From: Symbiodinium natans
Taxonomy: Eukaryota; Sar; Dinophyceae; Suessiales; Symbiodiniaceae
Assembly: GCA_905221605.1 (NCBI GenBank)
Contig: CAJNDS010002313.1
Location: 693,001 to 757,000, forward strand
Direction of reading: 5' to 3'
DNA length: 64,000 bases
The stretch's first letter is position 1, and each line of letters starts with the position of its first letter. The notes beneath the pieces are model-generated. The model had not been told where the DNA came from, ran no database searches, and saw only the letters and a program-made list of their open reading frames with translations. A program made the translations under genes and the position numbers. Below are positions 10,113-18,403 of the stretch, one piece after another.

Positions 10113-13100
10113 ACCCCCCCCCCCCTGTGGTGTGGTTGGGGGTTGGTTTTAGGGTTTTAGGTTTAGGGTTTAGGGTTTAGGGTTTTAGGGTTTTAGGGTT
10201 TTAGGGTTTTAGGGTTTAGGGTTTAGGGTTTACGGTTTAGGGTTTTAGGGTTTAGGGTTTAGGGTTTAGGGTTTAGGGTTTTCCCCGCGGATGGGGTACT
10301 AAGATGATCCCCCCCCCCCCCTGTGGTGTGGTTGGGGGTTGGTTTTAGGGTTAGGGTTTAGGGTTCAAGGTTTTAGGGTTTAGGGTTTAAGGTTTAAGAC
10401 TTAAGGTTTAGGGTTTAGGGTTAGGGTTTAGGTTTTAGGGTTTAGGGTTTAGGGTTTAGGGTTTAGGGGTTTAGGGGTTTAGGGTTTAGGGTCTAGGGTT
10501 TAGGGACCGTAGAGGGGCTTGGGGGGGGGGGGGGGGGGGCCGGGACGCTCGACGCTGAACCATATATATATATATATATATATTTTTTTTTTTGGGGGGG
10601 GGGTCATAGAATATAGCGTTAAGCGTTTACAGGGCTAAGGGTTCACAGCAGAAAGGGCCTTTGGGGGTTGAAATTAGCGGTTTATAGGGCTAAGGGTTTG
10701 TACACTATATATGTATATATATATATATATATATGTATAAGGGCTTTTTGGGGTGGTGAAGGTTTTTGTTGGGGAGTTTTTTGTGGTTGGGCTTACTCGG
10801 GCTTGTGATGGTTTAGGGCCTTGGGGGGTGAAGGATAATGGGTGCCTATAGGATGGAATTCAGGCTTAATGGTGAAGGGCGTGGAATGGCTGAGGATGGT
10901 TTGGGCCTTAGAGCGGTTTAGGGTTTATATTTATTTGGGGTTTATGTTTATATGGGGTTTAGGGATTGCAGTTAGGTGGGATGTGGTTGCATCACTCCCT
11001 TGTGGCTGCTCACAGAAAAGAACTTTTTGCGAGACATGCTCGCAAATTGGGCTTCAACCTTCAGGCTTTACATGTCTCAAACCCCGTCTCCACCGAGTAT
11101 TTTCACGGGCAGGGCAGCAGCTCGAACGCGGTGTACGAGCAGGTTGCCAAGGACCATCGGAGGACCGGCAGAAACCGCTTCTTTCGTCTTTGGGGCGTCT
11201 TGGTTTCAGCTTTAGTGAGACAACGCGACACGCGTTGGCACACACATGTGGCTTGCCATTATCACTATAGGCATAGACAAGGTGGGCGCGACAACCCAGT
11301 GGCTGCCCGTGCTTCTAAGCATGTGCATCTGTGGCCCGCGCACAGTGTAGGCCCTTAGAACGGCCCCAGGGAGCACTCGACACGAAGAAGAAGGGGCCAT
11401 AGTACTTGCACAATCTCTTCAAGGTTTCGCTTTGGAATCGGTGCAGTCCTGATATCCCAGACCCACTATGACCCTGACAGGAAAGCCACCTGGTATTTCC
11501 AAAAGACTGGCGGGTCTCAGAAGATTATCCTTCAACATGCAGGAGACGGTTCGGGGATGGTCAGCTTTCAGGTTTGTCTTGCAACGAGGGCTTCAGCGGC
11601 TGCTGCTCTTGTCTTGAAGGAAGTGCGTCTCGCTGTTACATCTGTCGGTTGCGCAGAGCACGCCGGACGTCACTGACTTGGAGTCTATACCACTCTTAAC
11701 CCCATTCGTGCACCCTGAAGCAAGGGCTCATGAAAAGCAACTGCGAGGAGAGGACCCCGTCGAGTTCACGGGTGCCGTGGAAAATGCAACGCTGTAGCTG
11801 GGCTTGCAACAGCAATGTGCCTTGCGGTTCGAGCCCACCCGAATCCTCGAAAGCCATCTGCCAAACAGCTGAACTACAGGATAGGGTTGTGACGTCTTTG
11901 CAATTTCGACCTTGTGCTTGTTGTTGGACGTGAACCTGGTCTCCAGCCACTGTCAAATTACAAAGGTGTCTCAGCAGATAAGGCACATGTGTATCCTCCT
12001 CTGCAGAACAGAGCAGCCGCTGAACAACTGTTCAGTGTTCAGGACCGAGTTTTTTCTTGACAATGCGTTGCCGCTGGTCGGTGAGCTCAACGCGGATACC
12101 TTCGACAAGCCCGGCAGACAGAATGTTTTGGGTAGTAACTCATGCGCTGGCTTTGCCTGTTAGTTTTTCTAAGGTCATTAAAGCTGTGGTGGGCTTTGAT
12201 AAGTCTACTAGCCACAGGTGCAGCTTAATTAAACCCACGCGCACTCCTAACATGTTTCTTCCAGATATTCCAGTAGCGGATTGCTCATGGCCATTGGAGA
12301 CTGGTTGTGTGTAGATTGTCCGAGACACTGGCGCCACAAAGTTTATTTAGTTGCTGGGCCACTGAGATGTCACCTGTCATAGTCCAACTGCGAGAAACCC
12401 TGAACCCCAAAACGACGTGTTGGCAGGTCTGCTATCGTTGTTCCTTCCACCTGGACTCGTACCCGAAACCTCGCCCGCCTCTGCAAGCGTTTCAAGTTCA
12501 TGGAGCAGGTACTTGGAAGCTGGCAAAGGCTTGGTTTGGAGCCTTTTCCCTTCCAAAGCTGGTGAGGGGTTCGAGGCGCCACGCCTCTTGTTTGGGCTTG
12601 TGGTGGGGCCTTCGCTTCCATAAGCTGGACCTGCGAGAAGCAATTCAAAAGTGGTTCAAATTGACAGCAGATCGTGAGCTTTACCGGCCGCTCAGGAGCA
12701 CCGCAGCATCATGGCTGATGTCGGCAAGAGGCAGAGATGGGGGGCTGACCTGTACTTTTTGCATCTCTGACCCTATGTGCCCCATGTCAGAACCCACGGA
12801 AACGCCTAAGGCTAAGAACTGCAGAGCCACCACCGAAAAACCCTGGAGGTTTCGGGGCAAGTACTTCGTGACTCACACCGACACCGCAGACGGCCTGCAG
12901 AAGGGCTTTTGCCCTGTAGGGACCCTCTGAGCCCCTCCTCGCCTCCAACCGGAAGAACACGAGTTGGTGGTTCCGGGGCTTTCGGACGTGGATGCACAAC
13001 AGGGGGAAGAATTGGGCGGTTGACTTAGGGTTTATGGGGGTGAAAAGGGGAGGGGGGGGGGGAGTCTCCTGTGCTTTTTTGTGCCACGCCAATTTATTAA

Positions 13101-16100
13101 GAAGCCCTGGCAGAGACATACAGGGTCGGCAGTTGGCCTGGGCCCTGAAACTCGAAAGTCGAAACAAGCAGAAGGTCGGCGGCTCCGAGTCTGGCTTATC
13201 TGTGCTCTCGAGGGTTTGGAAACGCATGCATTGCATATCATTGCATGCAGGCTTCGTCCCTGCACGGAAAGGATGTAGACTGGGGGGGGGGGGGGGGGGG
13301 CGTCTGCACATTTCGCTCATACTGTCTCTCAAGTTGTCCCGCTCGCGAAAATGGGACGTGTCCCTGAGACTTCCCTGCTTTGACATGAGAAAGCTTGCGA
13401 AAGCGAAGTTGATTTTCTAGTATGGAATCCTGGAACAGCAAAAAAATACTGCTTTCTTTTCACCCAAATTCGGTACCTTTGGCTTCGGGCCCAAGGTGAA
13501 ATTCAAGGAGGCCATCGACAACATGCTTGGCATTACCAAGTTCCCGGCCATTGCAGTGCAGAAAAAGGCGGGTCCGTGGTTTACGGGGCAAAAGAGGGGG
13601 CCAGGAACCAAGACAAATGTGAAAGCATGTGGCCCACCTTTCACCAGCTGGGGCCCACTTGCGCGGTCTATTTACACGCGAGGCCTTTTTTGGGGGTTCC
13701 TTTCGAGTCTCGGACAGCAGCATCCCCCGTTGATGCCTCTGATTCTGATGGACACGCTCATGTGACTCTAATTGGCGCTTTTGCTGTGTTTGGCAGCATC
13801 GACTTGCTGTCAATCACACTTTGCTTAGATCTGGCGCAGGTTTCAAGCCCAAGGTGTGTTTGCTGCATGCGTGGGACGCTTAGAGCGAGCCGCATGCCGC
13901 GACAGGCTAAGACCGGAAGCAACAACAGAGGCTTTGGGTTCGTTGGATTCGGGACATGTTGTGGGGATGCATCAGCACCCTGTCCATAGCAGCCCTTCAA
14001 ACTCCAGAGCTTAGCAGGTCAAACCATGATCTCGAGCCATGCCAGGAGTTTACAGACCTCAGCCCGCCGCCCAAGACCTCAAGCCCAAACTCTTTTAGTG
14101 AAACGCCCAAAACACTCAACCCATCCCAACCTCACGCCAAATTTTTACACCCTCGTAGAGGAGTCCCTCCCCGATGGGCGCACGTCTCTTGCCAGGCCGG
14201 TGACAAAAAGAAGTTTGTTTACACTGGTGCCATAACGGCTGCGCAGATCTCGCAGTTCATCGAGGAGCCTTACAGCACTGCTCAGAACGAAGGATTACAT
14301 GGGGAGTTTACGAAAATAAGGGACCTTAATATAGACCCCCGAATAGGATTCCTTTAAGAATAAGGACCCAATAACGTACCCCTAATATCGGAAACCCCCC
14401 ATATTGAGTCCGGCAGAAAGGTGTGTAATGATCTGGGTCGTCACCTACAGCTGAAGCTTGTATCTTCCAGTGAACCTAAACCCACATCGCCCCGTCGCGA
14501 TTGTCGTTTTTTGTTGAGTGCCGTCAATCTCGTTGAGCGAGTGTTGGCAATGGGGGTTACCCCGGCAGCTTTTCCCGTGGAAGACTGCGGAACCTATTGG
14601 TGCGGGATTTGAAGGGCTTCCCCCCCACGCCTCTGGCCCCCCTCTCCACTTGTCCAGCAATCCCGCATCCAGGGGCACCAAACCGGTGGTTACTTCCAGC
14701 TCGAAACCCCCTTGCTGCAATTTGTGTCATGATTACACCACGGGTGAGGGGGTCGTTGTAGTACGAGTGCCTCGTATTCCGCCTGTTCCAGTCCGCTAGT
14801 GCCCCTGAGCCAGGATGTGAGCACTGGGAAGCTGACACCAACGTTGAAATCGGAGCCGAAACCTGCGGCCACTGGGGCTCCACAGTCAGTGAGGGGGGAA
14901 CACCATTTTGTGTTCGAAGCTAAGAAGGTCCCCGGTCCTCATACGGTTTCGTTTCTCCGGCAGGGTCAGCAGGGGCGGCGGGCAGCTTTAGGGTGCATAC
15001 TGCATAGGTCATAGCATCACGAGCGCATGTACAAAGCCACGCGCTGACCACGCCGAGCCCCCAAGGGTGGGACCGCATCTTTAAACGGTGGTTTCTTTCA
15101 TTTGGCAGTGCCTTGAAGATCCCCTTGCCTACCGGCTTCCATCCAGAGCTCTTCTTGGGTGCGAGAAGCTTTGCTTTCTCTTATCTAGCAGGGCTCGGGG
15201 TGCGACTAGCGCTTGCACAGATAGCGTATGGTGTTAGAGCTTCGCAGCCGGTTAGCCACGGCCCAGGTGAACGACGATGCCGTCAAAGTGGTGGTGGGCT
15301 CCACCTTGGAGCAGGCTGCTAGTCGTGCAAAAAATGAGGATTTCGGTTTTTGCTAGTTGAGGGTCGCTGTCGAGTGCGGCATCATAGCAAGCAGCGTCTC
15401 TTTGCATCATCTTTGCCTTCACGCCAAGCACGCCCAAACAATGCAGAGGCCTCCGCTGCACATGTCGAATCATAATCCCGAAGAATGATGTTCGCATGTT
15501 CACCGCAATCTGCGTGAGAGGACTTGTAGGGCGACATCCGTCCCAACGTGGAGCTTTGTGAGATCCGGCCCTTGAATTACAAAACTGCAGCCCGAAAGCC
15601 TGGACATGTTGAATCAACTTCTATGGCGGGACCTTGGGTTATTTAGGGGCCTATAAATCTAGGTTTATAGGGACTGTATAAGGGTGATATAGGGGAATCC
15701 GATGAGGGTCCCTTCTAGAGATCCCTCCTTCTATCCCCGAATACTAGGACTCTAGGACGGTGCGACCACTTCCATCCCAGGAGGTCTTCACCCCTGACAA
15801 AGATGTGTTGCTCGAAGTCTACGCGCCCTGGTGCGGGCACTGCAAGCTGCTGAGAGCTGATTTAGGGTTTAGGGTTTGGGGTTCAGGGTTTAGGGTTTAG
15901 GGCTTAGGGTTTAGGGCTTAGGGTTTAGGGTTTAGTTGGCTGAAGGCTTCTGGTAACTGAATGTTCTTCTGCGAGCCAGGAACATACCCTCATGGCAAGA
16001 AGACCACCCTGAACCCAGGATCGGGCACGTCCTCTCATCATCGGGTTTCGAGAAGAGATGCTGAGGAGGAGTTGAGGTAACTCAATGTGGCTGACAGGTG

Positions 16101-17648
16101 GAGAGATGTGGAGAGGCACATGACATAGAGGTCCGACGCACCAAAACCTCTGTTCTTCCCCTCAACCACGCCTGGCAATATTCCTGCATCCACATCACCC
16201 GAGGAAGTTAGAGCCCGAGTACAGCAAGCTCGCAAAGAAGATCAAGAAGGAGGAGCTGGGCCGCCTGGAAGCAGACAAACTCTTGCTTTGGAGGGGCTGG
16301 CTCTTGACCTCCCCCTTTGGGAGAACCTTTTCGCAGAGGCTGCCTCTAGGATGCAACAGTTCTGTTGCGTTCAGACAGTGTGATTTCGATGCTTCCGCCC
16401 TTGAAGCCTTTGAAGACCGGAGGATCCGGAGGCTGGATGAGCCCTGGACTTCTTTGCTTATTCTCAACCCTTACTCGACTTGCAGCCTTATGTGGATCAG
16501 AGTTTTCGTTGACCCAAAGAGCATCCAATCCAACACCTCATCTTAAAGCATCCATGCTCTGCTGAGCTTGGTTGGGCCTTGTACAGGACGATGGGCTGAG
16601 GGATTTTGAGGGAATTCGGGCCCTACATATACCCGTTAAGGGATTCCACAGAATACCTCATTCCCGCATTTGCCTATATTAAGAACCAGCCAGTCTGGTC
16701 CTTCTGCGCCTAGGCGACCTGCTGTCCGTTGCCAAGATTGACGGCACTGCCAATGATAGCCCGGTGGACTCCCTCGAGCTTTTGCACCGATGGCTCTAGG
16801 GATCTCTAGGGTTTAGGGTTTAGGGTTTAGGGTTCTTGGCTTGCTTCACTGCATGGTTCGGAGCAAAAGTGCTGCTTGGATTCAGCTTTGTTATGCAGAT
16901 GTCTGTTCTCAAGTATAGGAGTTCCTGGGAAGGTTTCGCACCTGAAGCACGAAAGCTCGATTTGGTGGGGCGGGGGGGAGGGGGGGAGGGAGGGGGGAAG
17001 CAATGTACAATTCTGGATCAGCCACGTCATCTCGGGAGACCCCAGTATGTAGATGTATGTAGTACGATGCTATTGTAAGAAACCCCTCAAGGGCACCACA
17101 CCCCATGTTCCGAAATCACCCCTAAACCCTAAACCCTAAACCCTAAATCCCCCCAAGGACTGGAGCTCCTTCCCAACGATCTTCTTTGTCAAGGCTGGGC
17201 AGAGCAACGCGACCGTCTATGACGGTGAGAGAACTGCCAAGGGCTTGTGGCCGCCGGGTTCGAAAAGGGGGGGCTCCAGGGCTCACGTGTCCAAGCGCTC
17301 CAGGGGCTCACTAGGCTTTTGATGAGAATCCGGAAGAACCCTACACAAAGCAGCCTGGTAATGCTAGCTTGAGGGCGTCAATTTCCAGACAAAGCCCTAT
17401 GTCATCCCAACCTTTGCTATCCAAAGACGACTGACCACGTCTTGTCATCCCGAGCCCCTTGTAGAACTGAACCCTGCAGGCCCTATGAAGTCAGTTCCGC
17501 TGAACCCCTTTGTGCAACATCAAGCTTCGCCTCCGGGTGGGTTAGGAGGGTGGCAAAGCACCAAACCACGCAGCTGCAGCTCAGGAAGTACATCCGGAAG
17601 CACGCGACCAAAGCTCAGGAGCTGCGTGAGAGGCTCGAGCGGCGGAAG
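5260..17648 (+). CDS. PDI: Protein disulfide isomerase, split gene (overall span, incomplete)
   Basis: An ER-lumen oxidoreductase that forms and rearranges disulfides in secretory proteins. Visible in order: signal peptide and first strand (5260), the a domain with WCGHC (5722-5770) and its GFPT cis-proline loop (8069), b-domain fragments (11113-11790), b' (12043-14266, with KGLVWSLF and GITKFPAIAVQKK), the linker (LKSEPKP), the a' domain with WCGHC (15829-15843) and SFPT (17170), and a basic C-terminal exon. Exons are 21-113 nt, all on the + strand. Twenty junctions join in phase, with donors GC (13), GA (6) and GT (1). Unresolved: the start codon, the 5322/5447 junction, part of the b domain, the stop codon and the KDEL/HDEL signal. 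One junction (12695/12707) leaves only 11 nt between exons. The family call is secure; single borders may be off by a few bases. An intronless gene is nested at 8625-9284. Confidence 0.9.
5447..5500 (+). CDS. PDI: PDI exon: N-terminal part of a domain
   Basis: Reads GGNFHAEPRDFELHLK after AG at 5445-5446, the usual 'NF…' helix segment before the active-site strand. Ends with a GA donor (5501) in phase 0, matching the next exon. Confidence 0.6.
5722..5770 (+). CDS. PDI: PDI exon: first active site WCGHC
   Basis: Reads DNKYVLAEFYAPWCGH, with the Cys codon split by the intron (T + GT). Donor GC is at 5771-5772. This is the diagnostic segment of the first thioredoxin domain. Confidence 0.92.
5856..5878 (+). 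CDS. PDI: PDI 23-nt microexon (CKKLAPEY)
   Basis: Completes the active-site Cys and reads KKLAPEY. Acceptor AG 5854-5855, donor GC 5879-5880, phase 0 at the end. Confidence 0.85.
6236..6339. mobile_element. MITE, GGGGGTTTCCGAAATAGGGG family
   Basis: The left end ATGGGGGTTTCCGAA and the right end (…TTTTCGTGAGCCCCCA) are imperfect inverted repeats. The interior has GGGGTCCTGATTATAAAGGG and CTTACTATTGGGG, shared with copies at 7295, 14299, 24921, 40678, 41288 and 44535. It lies inside a PDI intron. Confidence 0.75.
6366..6396 (+). CDS. PDI: PDI exon (EKAAQALKYS)
   Basis: Reads EKAAQALKYS followed by a split Gly codon. GA donor at 6397. The 6-bp sequence CAGGAG straddles both ends of the following intron. 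Confidence 0.85.
6421..6435 (+). repeat. Short TTTAGGG pair near donor
   Basis: Two TTTAGGG-like units 25 nt after the GA donor at 6397. Confidence 0.6.
6757..6883 (-). repeat. Degenerate CCCTAAA / CCCTATAA array
   Basis: CCCTAAA units grade into CCCTATAA variants. The array lies inside the PDI intron 6397-7444. Confidence 0.85.
7295..7398. mobile_element. MITE, GGGGGTTTCCGAAATAGGGG family
   Basis: ATGGGGGTTTCCGAAATAGG at the left and a degenerate complement ending CCCCAT at the right. The core GAATCCTACTATTTGGGG is the best-conserved part of the family. It sits 46 nt before PDI exon 7445. Confidence 0.75.
7445..7476 (+). CDS. PDI: PDI exon (GVSLAKVDATE)
   Basis: Reads GVSLAKVDATE, the conserved strand of the first thioredoxin domain. 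Acceptor AG 7443-7444, GA donor 7477-7478, phase 0. Confidence 0.9.
7871..7905 (+). CDS. PDI: PDI exon (EKDLAKKYDVKG)
   Basis: Reads EKDLAKKYDVK plus two bases of a Gly codon. Joining to the previous exon gives VDATEEKDLAKKYDVKG, the family consensus. GC donor at 7906. Confidence 0.9.
7968..8000 (+). repeat. Telomere-type array (TTTAGGG)5
   Basis: Five tandem units within the 163-nt PDI intron 7906-8068. Confidence 0.9.
8069..8150 (+). CDS. PDI: PDI exon: cis-proline loop and end of a domain
   Basis: Reads FPTLIWFEEGVQMEYTGGRT followed by TQTIIDW, the end of the first thioredoxin domain. A GC donor at 8151 is the simplest end. The frame stays open to 8194, where a GC donor would join in phase to the exon at 9875 (K|TGPAV) at the cost of a 14-residue insertion. 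Confidence 0.85.
8573..8584 (+). other. Spliced-leader-like relic upstream of nested gene
   Basis: TTTTGGTTCAAG matches the last 12 bases of the dinoflagellate spliced leader (TTTTGGCTCAAG) at 11 positions and lies 41 nt before the ATG at 8625. Genomic leader relics mark genes re-inserted from trans-spliced mRNA. The upstream half of the leader is not recognisable, so chance is not excluded. Confidence 0.5.
8625..9284 (+). CDS. Intronless plastid-targeted protein of unknown function
   Basis: 219 codons, ATG 8625 to TAA 9282-9284, strongly GC-biased at third codon positions. Residues about 4-20 form a hydrophobic signal peptide, followed by RFVAFVTAP, like the FVAP motif of dinoflagellate plastid transit peptides, then a Ser/Ala/Arg-rich stretch to about residue 50. 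The mature part (from GGGEYDVSDADIQTFYQSLL) is soluble-looking, with SGLWKGPPPGNIGKK, GKGWVWLAAEMSPGGLALEL and a C-terminal VDELFSKVNWDVALANIEKT. I do not recognise a named family; a chloroplast accessory protein is an inference from the presequence. The frame is open upstream to 8439, but that part has no targeting character, so the start at 8625 is preferred. It lies on the same strand inside a PDI intron, lacks introns and follows a leader-like relic, all consistent with a retrogene. Its own promoter is not visible. Confidence 0.85.
   Translation: MSSRLLVSAVLACVAFTATRFVAFVTAPVTATHSPPLRHSAVALAARGGGEYDVSDADIQTFYQSLLTGTGGDPPKGTVLSELVVKFFHGEFTPQGFKRYSGLWKGPPPGNIGKKDIAVGVQGLVAQMKNPMFVTKGGVGYGVDETQKVEDDGKGWVWLAAEMSPGGLALELFKSVPYGKRALLVAQQSNVDELFSKVNWDVALANIEKTFGGPQIKQR
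9840..9858. mobile_element. MITE end, GGGATGTTCCC family (partial)
   Basis: AAGGGGGGAACATCCCA matches the right end of the elements at 34383 and 43481. A matching left end was not found. It lies 16 nt upstream of the PDI acceptor at 9874. Confidence 0.45.
9875..9908 (+). CDS. PDI: PDI exon candidate: a-b linker (TGPAVLENTDP)
   Basis: After AG 9873-9874 the frame reads TGPAVLENTDP, like the Lys-Thr-Gly-Pro linker after the first thioredoxin domain. The codon before Thr needs two bases from the previous exon. The 3' border is approximate (GC at 9909). Confidence 0.5.
10070..10126. repeat. Poly-C tracts
   Basis: Two long C runs (10070-10106 with one T, and 10114-10125). A further C run at 10311-10321 precedes a duplicated segment. 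Confidence 0.85.
10126..10505 (+). repeat. Long degenerate TTTAGGG block with internal duplication
   Basis: Dominated by TTTAGGG/TTTTAGGG. TGTGGTGTGGTTGGGGGTTG occurs twice (about 10126 and 10322), each after a poly-C run, so the block contains a duplication of about 196 bp. Confidence 0.85.
10521..10603. repeat. Poly-G, (AT)n and T11-G10 cluster
   Basis: G19 (10521-10539), an AT dinucleotide run (10562-10582), then T11 followed directly by G10 (10583-10603). Confidence 0.85.
10703..10735. repeat. (AT)n microsatellite
   Basis: Alternating A and T with two interruptions. Confidence 0.8.
11113..11151 (+). CDS. PDI: PDI exon candidate, b domain (GSSSNAVYEQVAK)
   Basis: After AG 11111-11112 the frame reads GSSSNAVYEQVAK(DH), resembling the helix after the first strand of the PDI b domain. 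Position and character fit. The 3' border (GA at 11152) is uncertain. Confidence 0.45.
11620..11643 (+). CDS. PDI: PDI microexon candidate, b domain (EVRLAVTS)
   Basis: After AG 11618-11619, reads EVRLAVTS, like the 'F-x-x-T-S' strand of PDI b domains; donor GT 11644. The roughly 25 residues expected between here and the next exon were not found. Confidence 0.4.
11748..11790 (+). CDS. PDI: PDI exon, end of b domain (GEDPVEFTGAVENAT)
   Basis: Acceptor AG 11746-11747. Reads (G)EDPVEFTGAVENA plus two bases. GC donor 11791. Joins in phase to the next exon. Confidence 0.75.
12043..12108 (+). CDS. PDI: PDI exon, start of b' (TEFFLDNALPLVGELNADTF)
   Basis: The Asn-x-Leu-Pro-Leu-Val-Gly-Glu segment is characteristic of the b-b' boundary. 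Acceptor AG 12041-12042; GC donor 12109 splits a Lys codon. Confidence 0.88.
12509..12561 (+). CDS. PDI: PDI exon, b' (YLEAGKGLVWSLFPSKA)
   Basis: Completes Lys and reads YLEAGKGLVWSLFPSKA. GT donor at 12562 (GTGAGG), the only clear GT in the traced PDI introns. Confidence 0.85.
12671..12695 (+). CDS. PDI: PDI exon, b' (DRELYRPL)
   Basis: Acceptor AG 12669-12670. Reads DRELYRPL. The next in-frame segment begins only 11 nt later in a different frame. Confidence 0.7.
12707..12727 (+). CDS. PDI: PDI 21-nt segment, b' (IMADVGK)
   Basis: Reads IMADVG plus two Lys bases, like the family's 'MTEVAKKF'. It is in frame with the next exon through a GA donor (12728). Only GAGCACCGCAG separates it from the previous segment. 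Confidence 0.65.
12849..12885 (+). CDS. PDI: PDI exon, b' (FRGKYFVTHTDT)
   Basis: Reads FRGKYFVTHTDT, the 'GK-x-x-x-x-x-x-D' strand of b'. Acceptor AG 12847-12848, GC donor 12886, phase 0. Confidence 0.8.
13496..13567 (+). CDS. PDI: PDI exon, b' (KFKEAIDNMLGITKFPAIAV)
   Basis: 24 codons, both ends phase 0, with the b' proline loop KFPAIAVQKK. Acceptor AG 13494-13495, GC donor 13568. Confidence 0.9.
14196..14266 (+). CDS. PDI: PDI exon, b' end (AGDKKKFVYTGAITAAQISQ)
   Basis: Continues in phase from the previous exon, ending FIE plus two bases. Acceptor AG 14194-14195, GC donor 14267. Confidence 0.9.
14299..14402. mobile_element. MITE, GGGGGTTTCCGAAATAGGGG family
   Basis: ATGGGGAGTTTACGAAAATA at the left, TATCGGAAACCCCCCAT at the right, 104 bp, opposite orientation to 7295 in its core. 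It inserts 32 nt after a PDI donor. Confidence 0.78.
14822..14864 (+). CDS. PDI: PDI exon, linker (TGKLTPTLKSEPKP)
   Basis: The 'Gly-Lys-Leu…Leu-Lys-Ser-Glu-Pro' linker before a' is a family signature. Acceptor AG 14820-14821, GC donor 14865, phase 0. Confidence 0.9.
15267..15314 (+). CDS. PDI: PDI exon, start of a' (VNDDAVKVVVGSTLEQ)
   Basis: 16 codons, phase 0 both ends; matches the 'VKVLVG' strand of a'. Acceptor AG 15265-15266, GC donor 15315. Confidence 0.9.
15781..15845 (+). CDS. PDI: PDI exon, second active site WCGHC
   Basis: Reads EVFTPDKDVLLEVYAPWCGH then Cys and two Lys bases. GC donor 15846. Confidence 0.93.
15863..15935 (+). repeat. TTTAGGG array 17 nt after a PDI donor
   Basis: About ten units with GCTTAGGG variants. 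Confidence 0.88.
16204..16259 (+). CDS. PDI: PDI exon, a' (KLEPEYSKLAKKIKKEEL)
   Basis: Follows WCGHCK in phase; GC donor 16260 splits a Gly codon. Confidence 0.9.
16600..16657. mobile_element. MITE, GGGCCCTA…CTCATTCCC family
   Basis: GAGGGAATTCGGGCCCTA at the left and CCTCATTCCCGC at the right resemble the ends of the element at 61420. It is inside a PDI intron. Confidence 0.5.
16714..16775 (+). CDS. PDI: PDI exon, a' (DLLSVAKIDGTANDSPVDSL)
   Basis: Contains AKIDGTANDSP, the conserved a' strand. Acceptor AG 16712-16713, GA donor 16776, phase 0. Confidence 0.9.
16806..16833 (+). repeat. TTTAGGG array near the intron 5' end
   Basis: Three to four units 31 nt after the donor of intron 16776-17157, whose 3' end carries the complementary CCCTAAA array. 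Confidence 0.85.
16967..16999. repeat. G-rich tract
   Basis: GGGGGAGGGGGGGAGGG pattern; quadruplex-prone. Confidence 0.7.
17121..17147 (-). repeat. CCCTAAA array at the intron 3' end
   Basis: Four units ending 9 nt before the acceptor AG (17156-17157); complementary to the TTTAGGG array at the other end of the same intron. Confidence 0.88.
17158..17235 (+). CDS. PDI: PDI exon, a' (WSSFPTIFFVKAGQSNATVY)
   Basis: Contains the cis-proline loop SFPT and ends DGERT. GC donor 17236, phase 0. Confidence 0.92.
17574..17648 (+). CDS. PDI: PDI exon, C-terminal helix (LQLRKYIRKHATKAQELRER)
   Basis: Continues a' (…KYIRKHATK…) into a charged helix (…LERLERRK-like). Acceptor AG 17572-17573. The frame stays open past 17660; a GC donor at 17649 or 17656 is likely. 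The retention signal must lie in a further exon that I did not find. Confidence 0.75.
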
Positions 17649-18403
17649 GCCCGCAGCGGGGATTTAAGCTCCGGAGGGCTCAGAGAGCGCACAGCTCAAA
17701 GAGGCTCCAGGGACTTTGTGGAAGTATGGAAGGTGGAAAGGAGCCTATAGGTCTCGAGGGGTGATTGAAAGGCATGGCGGAAGACCATACCTGAGCTGTG
17801 GTATCGTTGCCATATATCAAAGTGGTGAGATGCTTTGTAGCTGAGTGCCGGAAGGGCTCAGAGTGAAATTTGATGCTGATGGTTCTGCTGACAACGATGA
17901 TCTCGCTCTCCCTCTCCCCCTTCTCTCTGTTTTTCTCTCTCCCTTGTGGTTTGCCAGTGCTCGTGTGCTTCTTGACTCTCCCACACCATCGCACATGTTT
18001 TTGCGAGCCCTTGGGCCCTGCCTGACATTCTCTGGCTTTGCCAGGGCAACAAAGGAAGAGGTGCCACCCTTAGTCTCCACCTGGCAGAACCAGGTTCTTG
18101 TTCCATAGCCCGAATCCTTTGGTCAAGGGCGCGAAGCCTGCATGTCGAGCACTCTCTCGCATGGAAAAATTCTCGATCCTGCGCTCCTCTCTTGTTTTGC
18201 TAGAAAAACGGCAGAGGTAAACGTTCCCAAAAAAATGGCTGGTCCCAGGCGAAGAGCTGTAGCAAGGCTCCGACCTCATCCTCTGTTTCACCTCGCGTTG
18301 CAACATCCCCGGAAGTGGCTGCGAGCTCAGATTGTCAGGGGTCCAATCAATGAGCTGCAGCTTTTTGTGCGCGACCCGACATGATTGCAGCCGGGGCTTG
18401 GGG

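Noticed and set aside
10126-10505. A true chromosome end in the TTTAGGG block
   Set aside because: The array is degenerate and PDI exons continue on both sides, so it is interstitial.
17442-17750. 102-codon ORF starting at 17442 as a complete gene
   Set aside because: Only the part from about 17574 matches PDI; the upstream portion is intron sequence read by chance.
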